A DNA stretch of 64,000 nucleotides from assembly GCA_000824825.2 (NCBI GenBank), contig LM655199.1:186001-250000 (forward strand), given 5' to 3'. This document shows, one piece after another, positions 59,166 to 64,000 of the stretch. This stretch comes from Mesorhizobium sp. ORS 3324. Its GTDB lineage: Bacteria > Pseudomonadota > Alphaproteobacteria > Rhizobiales > Rhizobiaceae. The number at the start of each line of letters is the position of its first letter. The first letter of the stretch is position 1. The translations under genes and the position numbers were made by a program. The notes under the pieces are model-generated. The model worked only from the letters and a program-made list of their open reading frames with translations. It was not told the DNA's origin and ran no database searches.

Positions 59166-60200
59166 ATGACGAAGAGACTTTGCATTCATGGCCTCGCCGG
59201 CCTGCTGGCTTCGGTCGCCGTTCCGGCATCGGCCGCCGACACCATCACCGTCGCCTCATGGGGCGGCACCTATCAGGAGGCGCAGACCAAGGCCTTCTTC
59301 GATCCGGCGGCCAAGGAGCTCGGCATCACCATCAAGCAGGACACCACCAACGGGCTCGACGACGTGCGCCTGCAGGTCACCGGCAATGCCGTCAAATGGG
59401 ACATCACCGAGCTTGGCGCCGACGAATGTGCGCGCGGTTCCAAGGAAGGCCTGTTCGAGAAGCTCGACTACAACGTCATCGACAAGAGCGGCATCAACCC
59501 GAAGCTCGTCCATGACGACTGGGTGGGCATCGACTACACCTCCGTGGTGCTGATCTATCGCACCGACGTTTTCGGCGACAAGGGTCCGAAGACCTGGGCC
59601 GACTTCTGGAATGTCGAGAAATTCCCGGGCCGGCGTGCGCTCTCCGGCAGCCAGGCGACCGAAACGCTGAGTGTCGCCGCGCTGGCCAAGGGCACCCCGA
59701 TCGACAAGGTCTATCCGGTCGACATCGACGGCGCGTTGCAATCCGTCGACAAGGTCAAGGGCCATATCGATGCCTGGTGGACCTCTGGCGCGCAGGCCAT
59801 GCAACTCGTCAAGGACGGCGAGGTCGATATGGCGAGCATCTGGAATGGCCGCGCCGGCACCTTGAAGAAGCAAGGCGCGCCTGTCAGCTTCTCCTTCGAC
59901 CAGGCAGTGCTCACCGCCGACTGCATGGTTATCCCGAAGGGCTCGAAGAACAAGGACCTCGCCATGAAGGCGCTGGCCAAGTTCGTCAGCCCCGACCTCC
60001 AGGCCAACCTGCCGCTCTATGTCGACAACGGCCCGGCCAACGAGAAGGCCTTCGAGACCGGCAAGATCCCGAAGGAGCGCATCAAGGACATCAACTCATC
60101 GCCCGAGAACGTCAAGAAGCAGGTGCTGCAGGATCCCGAGTTCTGGCGCGACAATCTCGTCGAGGCGACCGAGAAGTTCAACAACCTGATCCAGCAATAG
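59166..60200 (+). CDS. second polyamine-type ABC importer periplasmic binding protein
   Basis: A 344-residue SBP of the PotD-like family. The signal peptide (MTKRLCIHGLAGLLASVAVP) is cut near ASA-ADTIT. The mature N-terminus ITVASWGGTYQEAQTKAFF is that of the rhizobial putrescine/spermidine-type SBPs. Later segments are DDWVGIDYTSVVLIYRTDVF, PGRRALSGSQATETLSVAAL and VDMASIWNGRAGTLKKQGAP. GGAG lies 9 nt before the ATG. It is the first gene of a SBP-ATPase-permease-permease operon ending in a gamma-glutamyltransferase. Confidence 0.92.
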   Translation: MTKRLCIHGLAGLLASVAVPASAADTITVASWGGTYQEAQTKAFFDPAAKELGITIKQDTTNGLDDVRLQVTGNAVKWDITELGADECARGSKEGLFEKLDYNVIDKSGINPKLVHDDWVGIDYTSVVLIYRTDVFGDKGPKTWADFWNVEKFPGRRALSGSQATETLSVAALAKGTPIDKVYPVDIDGALQSVDKVKGHIDAWWTSGAQAMQLVKDGEVDMASIWNGRAGTLKKQGAPVSFSFDQAVLTADCMVIPKGSKNKDLAMKALAKFVSPDLQANLPLYVDNGPANEKAFETGKIPKERIKDINSSPENVKKQVLQDPEFWRDNLVEATEKFNNLIQQ

Positions 60201-60273
60201 CGGGCCCGCCGGAGCGGCGCCCCCGAAGCGCCGCTCCGCACTGTTCGCCGACAATGATCCGGAGTTGAAGGAG

Positions 60274-61359
60274 ATGCTCTTGTCTCTTGCGCCGTCCGCG
60301 CTTCCCATCGGCATCAACGGCATCGAGAAGCGCTTCGGCGCCGTCTCCATCCTCAGCGATCTCAGCCTCGATGTCGCCGCTGGGGAATTCCTGACGCTGC
60401 TCGGTCCGTCCGGTTCGGGAAAGACAACGCTGCTGATGATCCTGGCAGGCTTCGTGCGGGCCAATGCCGGCAGCATCAAGGTTGGTGGCGAGGAGATCAT
60501 CACCATGCCGCCGCACAGGCGCAACATCGGCATGGTGTTTCAGAACTATGCGCTCTTTCCCCATATGAACGTCTTCCACAACGTCGCCTTTCCGCTGAAG
60601 CAGCGGCGGGCTTCTGCGGCCGACACCAGAGAGCGCGTGGAAAAGGCGCTCGACCTCGTGCGTCTGCAGGGGCTGGGCGAGCGCCGGGTCGACCAGCTTT
60701 CCGGCGGCCAGCGCCAGCGCGTGGCTTTGGCCCGCGCCATCGTCTTCGAGCCGCGCATCGTGCTGATGGACGAGCCGCTCTCGGCGCTCGACAAGGGGCT
60801 GCGCGAGCACATGCAGATCGAATTGCGCAACCTGCATCGGCGGCTCGGCATGACGACCGTCTACGTCACGCATGACCAGCGCGAGGCGATCACCATGTCG
60901 GACCGCATCGCGGTCATGAATGCCGGGCGCATCGAGCAGATCGACCAGCCCGAAGCCCTCTACGCCAGGCCGAAGACGAAGTTCGTGGCCGGCTTCATCG
61001 GCGAATCCAACTTCATCCCGGTCGAGTGCCGCAATGGCAGCGTCTGGTATGAGGACCATAAGCTGCGCATGAACGCTCCGGCGCCGTCCGCCGGCCGGTA
61101 TCTGATGGTGGCGCGGCCGGAAAAGCTGCGGCTGCTCGCCGACACGGATCAGGCAGGCCTCAACGTGTTGCCGGCGACCGTCGGCGATGTCATTTATCAG
61201 GGCGATAGCTTCATCTGCTACGCGACGCTTCGTGACGGCCGGCAGGTGACGCTGCGCGACTATTGCCGCTCCGACGTGCTGGCGAAGCTGCCGGCGCCAG
61301 GCGAGCCGATCACGCTCGGCATCGATGCGCAGGATGTCGTGCTGGTGGCGGATCAATGA
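60274..61359 (+). CDS. second polyamine-type ABC importer ATP-binding protein
   Basis: A 361-residue PotA-like ATPase: Walker A GPSGSGKTT, Q-loop VFQNYALFPHM, signature LSGGQRQRVALARAI, Walker B VLMDEPLSALD, H-loop VYVTHDQREA and a C-terminal TOBE domain (about 265-361). The ATG at 60274 lies 9 nt past GGAG; an in-frame TTG at 60265 is less likely. Overlaps the next permease by 4 nt. Confidence 0.93.
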   Translation: MLLSLAPSALPIGINGIEKRFGAVSILSDLSLDVAAGEFLTLLGPSGSGKTTLLMILAGFVRANAGSIKVGGEEIITMPPHRRNIGMVFQNYALFPHMNVFHNVAFPLKQRRASAADTRERVEKALDLVRLQGLGERRVDQLSGGQRQRVALARAIVFEPRIVLMDEPLSALDKGLREHMQIELRNLHRRLGMTTVYVTHDQREAITMSDRIAVMNAGRIEQIDQPEALYARPKTKFVAGFIGESNFIPVECRNGSVWYEDHKLRMNAPAPSAGRYLMVARPEKLRLLADTDQAGLNVLPATVGDVIYQGDSFICYATLRDGRQVTLRDYCRSDVLAKLPAPGEPITLGIDAQDVVLVADQ

Positions 61360-62279
61360 GCGTCGGGTCTGCCAGTCTTGGTCAGGCCGTCCGGCCGGAC
61401 GGCGTGCTGAACGCCGATGTGTTGCGCGCCGATGCCCGGCGTCAGGCGCTGGGGCTGCTGGCTTTGCTCTCGCCCGGCCTGTTCCTGGTTTTTGCCGTCA
61501 TTGTCGTGCCGATCGGTTGGCTGTTCTGGCTTTCGCTCTTCGACGAGACCGGTCAACTCAGCCCCGCCAACTATGCGCGCTTCTTCGAGCAGGCGTCCTA
61601 CATCAAGACCTTCGCCACCACTTTCAAGGTCGCCTTCGTCGTCACCGGCGCTTGCGTGCTGTTCGGCTACCCGCTGGCTTACATGCTGTCGCAACTGCCG
61701 CGCCGCGCCGCCTCGATCTGCCTGATCTTCGTTATCCTGCCGTTCTGGACCTCGGTGCTGGTGCGTACCTATGCCTGGCTGGTCATCCTGCAGCGCAAGG
61801 GCCTGATCAACAACTGGCTGATCGACCTCGGCGTCATCGGCCAGCCGCTGCCGCTCGCCAACAATTTCGCCGGCGTCGTCATCGGCATGACCCACATCAT
61901 GCTGCCGTTCCTGGTGCTGCCGCTCTACGCCTCGATGAAGACGATCGATCAAGACTGCCTGCGCGCCGGCATGAATCTCGGCGCCAGCCCTGCCGCCACC
62001 TTCCGGCAGATATTCTTCCCGCTGTCGCTGCCCGGCCTTGCTTCGGGCGTGGTCATCGTCTTCGTGCTCTGCCTCGGCTTCTTCGTCACGCCGGCGCTGA
62101 TGGGCGGCGGCAAGGTCATCATGTGGGCGATGCGCATGGAGCAGGCGACCAGCCTCTATTCCAATTGGGGCGCAGGCGCTGCGCTCGGCGTCGTGCTGCT
62201 TGCCGTCACGCTGGCGCTGCTGGGTCTCTTCCAGCGGCTGCTCGGCGCACGCGCGACCGGCGTGTGGAGCCGGCGATGA
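61356..62279 (+). CDS. second polyamine-type ABC importer permease (PotB-like)
   Basis: A 307-residue inner-membrane permease: N-terminal cytoplasmic stretch of about 28 residues, first span LGLLALLSPGLFLVFAVIVV, EAA loop DCLRAGMNLGASPAATFRQI and late span LASGVVIVFVLCLGFFVTPA. The ATG overlaps the ATPase stop (ATGA) and its own stop overlaps the next ATG, so translation is coupled along the operon. Confidence 0.92.
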   Translation: MSVGSASLGQAVRPDGVLNADVLRADARRQALGLLALLSPGLFLVFAVIVVPIGWLFWLSLFDETGQLSPANYARFFEQASYIKTFATTFKVAFVVTGACVLFGYPLAYMLSQLPRRAASICLIFVILPFWTSVLVRTYAWLVILQRKGLINNWLIDLGVIGQPLPLANNFAGVVIGMTHIMLPFLVLPLYASMKTIDQDCLRAGMNLGASPAATFRQIFFPLSLPGLASGVVIVFVLCLGFFVTPALMGGGKVIMWAMRMEQATSLYSNWGAGAALGVVLLAVTLALLGLFQRLLGARATGVWSRR

Positions 62280-63076
62280 GCACGGAAAACAGCCTGCCCA
62301 TCTCGCACTGGCAACGGCTCTGGCTTTATCTGCTGGGCGGCCTTGTCATGCTGTTCCTGATCGCCCCCTCGGTGATCATCGTCATCATGTCCTTTTCCGG
62401 CTCGACGCTGCTGCAGTTCCCGCCCGACGAATGGTCGCTGCGCTGGTACGAAAGCTATTTCGGATCCGTCGAATGGCGCGACGCCACCATCGTGTCGGTC
62501 AAGGTGGCGGTGATGACGGCGATCGTGGCGACGCCGCTCGGCACCGCCGCTGCCTACGCCATCAACGCCGGCACGCTGCGGCTGAGCGGCGCGATCAACG
62601 CGCTGCTCACCGCATCGCTGATCATTCCCGTCATCCTGATCGGCATCGGCACATTCTTCCTTTATGCCCGCATCGGCCTCAACAACACGCTGACCGGTCT
62701 CGTCATCGCCCATACCGTGCAGGCGCTGCCGTTGGTCGTGCTCACCGTCCTGTCGGGGCTGCGCTCCTACGACATGAACCAGGAGATGGTGGCGCGCAGC
62801 CTCGGCGCCGGGCGCTTCGCCGCCTTCTTGCAGGTGACGATGCCGCAGCTGCGCTTCTCGATCGTCTCGGGCGCGCTATTTGCCTTCATCACCTCCTTCG
62901 ACGAGGTGGTGGTCTCGCTCTTCATCTCGGGCGGCGAGACCACGACGCTGACGCGCCGCATGTTCAATGCGCTGCGCGACCAGATCGACCCGACGATCGC
63001 CGCCATTTCGACTTGCCTGATTGTGCTGTCGATCGTCTTGTTGTCCGCCGCCCAGCTTTTCGGCCGCGGACGTTGA
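62276..63076 (+). CDS. second polyamine-type ABC importer permease (PotC-like)
   Basis: A 266-residue permease: first span LWLYLLGGLVMLFLIAPSVI, PotC-type FPPDEWSLRWYESYFGSVEW, EAA loop EMVARSLGAGRFAAFLQVTM and FITSFDEVVVSLFISGGE. It starts in a 4-nt overlap with the upstream permease and ends 23 nt before the gamma-glutamyltransferase gene. Confidence 0.92.
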   Translation: MSTENSLPISHWQRLWLYLLGGLVMLFLIAPSVIIVIMSFSGSTLLQFPPDEWSLRWYESYFGSVEWRDATIVSVKVAVMTAIVATPLGTAAAYAINAGTLRLSGAINALLTASLIIPVILIGIGTFFLYARIGLNNTLTGLVIAHTVQALPLVVLTVLSGLRSYDMNQEMVARSLGAGRFAAFLQVTMPQLRFSIVSGALFAFITSFDEVVVSLFISGGETTTLTRRMFNALRDQIDPTIAAISTCLIVLSIVLLSAAQLFGRGR

Positions 63077-63099
63077 AGTTAAGGGATACCCACACCAGC

Positions 63100-64000
63100 A
63101 TGCGTGATTTCCAGTTCCCAGGCCGCTCGCCGGTCCGCGTCACCGAAGCCATGGCCGCGACCTCGCATCCTTTGGCCACACTTGCTGCGATCGACATGCT
63201 GCGCTCCGGCGGCAATGCCATGGATGCCGCCGTCTGCGCCGCCGCCGTGCAGGCGGTGGTCGAGCCGCAATCGACCGGCATCGGCGGCGATTGTTTTGTC
63301 CTCTATTGCCCGAAAGGGCAGGGCGAGGTGATCGCCTTCAACGGTTCGGGCCGGGCGCCCCAGGCCGCGACCGTCGATTGGTATCTGGAGCACGGCTTCA
63401 CCGAACTGCCGAAGCAGGGCGCGCATGCGGTCACCATTCCCGGCGCCGTCGACGCCTGGTGCAGGCTGCTCGAGGATCATGGCCGCAGGGGGATAGCCGA
63501 TGCCCTCGCACCGGCCATCCATTACGCCGAACACGGCTATGTCGTGCACGACCGCGTCGCCTTCGACTGGGCTGATCCGGAAACCGATCTCTCCGTGGAT
63601 GAAGTCGCGGCGCGCATCTTCCTGCCGGGCGGCAGGCCGCCAACGGCAGGTGAGGTGCACCGCCAGCCGGAGCTGGCAGAGACGCTGCGCGTCATCGCCA
63701 GGAAGGGTCGCGCCGGCTTCTACGAAGGCGCGGTGGCCGAGGACATCGTCGGGCGGCTTCGCGCGCTCGGCGGCCTGCACACGCTCGACGATTTCGCCGC
63801 CACGAAGGGCGACTACAAGACGCCGGTCGGCACCTCCTACCGCGGCTTCGATATCCACCAGATGCCCCCCAACAATCAGGGCCTGACCGCGCTCCTGATG
63901 CTGAACGTGCTCTCCGGCTTCGACCTTGGCGCGCTCGACCCTAATGGTGCCGAGCGCCTGCATCTGGAGATCGAAGCGGGGCGGCTGGCCTACAGGGATC
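63100..64000 (+). CDS. ggt: gamma-glutamyltransferase, 3' end outside window
   Basis: N-terminal 300 residues of a gamma-glutamyltransferase-family Ntn-hydrolase. Visible: EAMAATSHPLATLAAIDMLRSG, here given as EAMAATSHPLATLAA and DMLRSGGNAMDAAV; QSTGIGGDCFVLY; FNGSGRAPQAA (the conserved Arg in NGSGRAP); and GLTALLMLN. The self-cleavage threonine and second subunit lie beyond the window edge. No signal peptide is seen. It closes the second polyamine-type operon, which suggests hydrolysis of gamma-glutamylated amines or peptides brought in by that importer. Confidence 0.88.
   Translation, partial: MRDFQFPGRSPVRVTEAMAATSHPLATLAAIDMLRSGGNAMDAAVCAAAVQAVVEPQSTGIGGDCFVLYCPKGQGEVIAFNGSGRAPQAATVDWYLEHGFTELPKQGAHAVTIPGAVDAWCRLLEDHGRRGIADALAPAIHYAEHGYVVHDRVAFDWADPETDLSVDEVAARIFLPGGRPPTAGEVHRQPELAETLRVIARKGRAGFYEGAVAEDIVGRLRALGGLHTLDDFAATKGDYKTPVGTSYRGFDIHQMPPNNQGLTALLMLNVLSGFDLGALDPNGAERLHLEIEAGRLAYRD

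Overview
The window looks like chromosome of a high-GC alphaproteobacterium of the order Hyphomicrobiales, most like Mesorhizobium or a close relative. The signs are a Brucella/Mesorhizobium-type RibH2 lumazine synthase, many sugar, peptide and polyamine ABC uptake systems each paired with a local regulator, Mesorhizobium-style palindromic intergenic repeats, and a candidate alpha-r14-type anti-Shine-Dalgarno small RNA. I see no rRNA, tRNA, CRISPR array, phage gene or transposase. About 60 protein genes fill most of the window; most other long open frames are antisense shadows.

Layout. 1-1.6 kb: 5' part of class II fructose-bisphosphate aldolase, and ribH2 behind an FMN riboswitch. 1.9-8.1 kb: methylthioribose salvage (mtnK-mtnA) divergent from a three-gene sugar-type ABC importer, with a large palindrome between them. 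8.4-10.2 kb: D-Ala-D-Ala ligase paired with a C39-like cysteine peptidase-fold protein. 10.4-13.5 kb: SorC-type regulator plus a bifunctional aldolase/dehydrogenase. 13.7-15.3 kb: acyl-CoA synthetase. 15.7-21.0 kb: TetR-MFP-RND efflux operon. 21.2-22.9 kb: a decayed locus in which a truncated flavin monooxygenase, a truncated glnT-like gene and a frameshifted glxD-like remnant lie next to an intact XRE-cupin regulator.

23.1-32.4 kb is a carbohydrate or polyol catabolic island: two SDR dehydrogenases, a ribose-type ABC importer, a SorC regulator, an FGGY kinase and a SAF-domain oxidoreductase. 32.7-40.4 kb is a peptide/opine-type ABC system with a GntR regulator and an enolase-superfamily enzyme resembling cis-3-hydroxyproline dehydratase. 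40.5-46.0 kb is a second RND pump with a divergent TetR gene and a duplicated operator. 46.2 kb holds the candidate anti-SD small RNA. 46.4-51.8 kb is a LacI-regulated sugar importer with an FAH-family (XylX-like) enzyme.

52.1-64 kb holds two polyamine-type (PotABCD-like) ABC systems in tandem. The first comes with a PuuB-like FAD oxidase and an XRE-cupin regulator embedded in its operon. The second has a divergent GntR regulator and ends in a gamma-glutamyltransferase that runs off the window.

The main leads are the small RNA at 46.2 kb, the shared mtn/ABC operator, the repeated TTTCA-N6-TGAAA palindromes near the XRE-cupin loci, the fused gene remnants at 21.5 kb, and a permease gene without a normal start codon at 36.5 kb.
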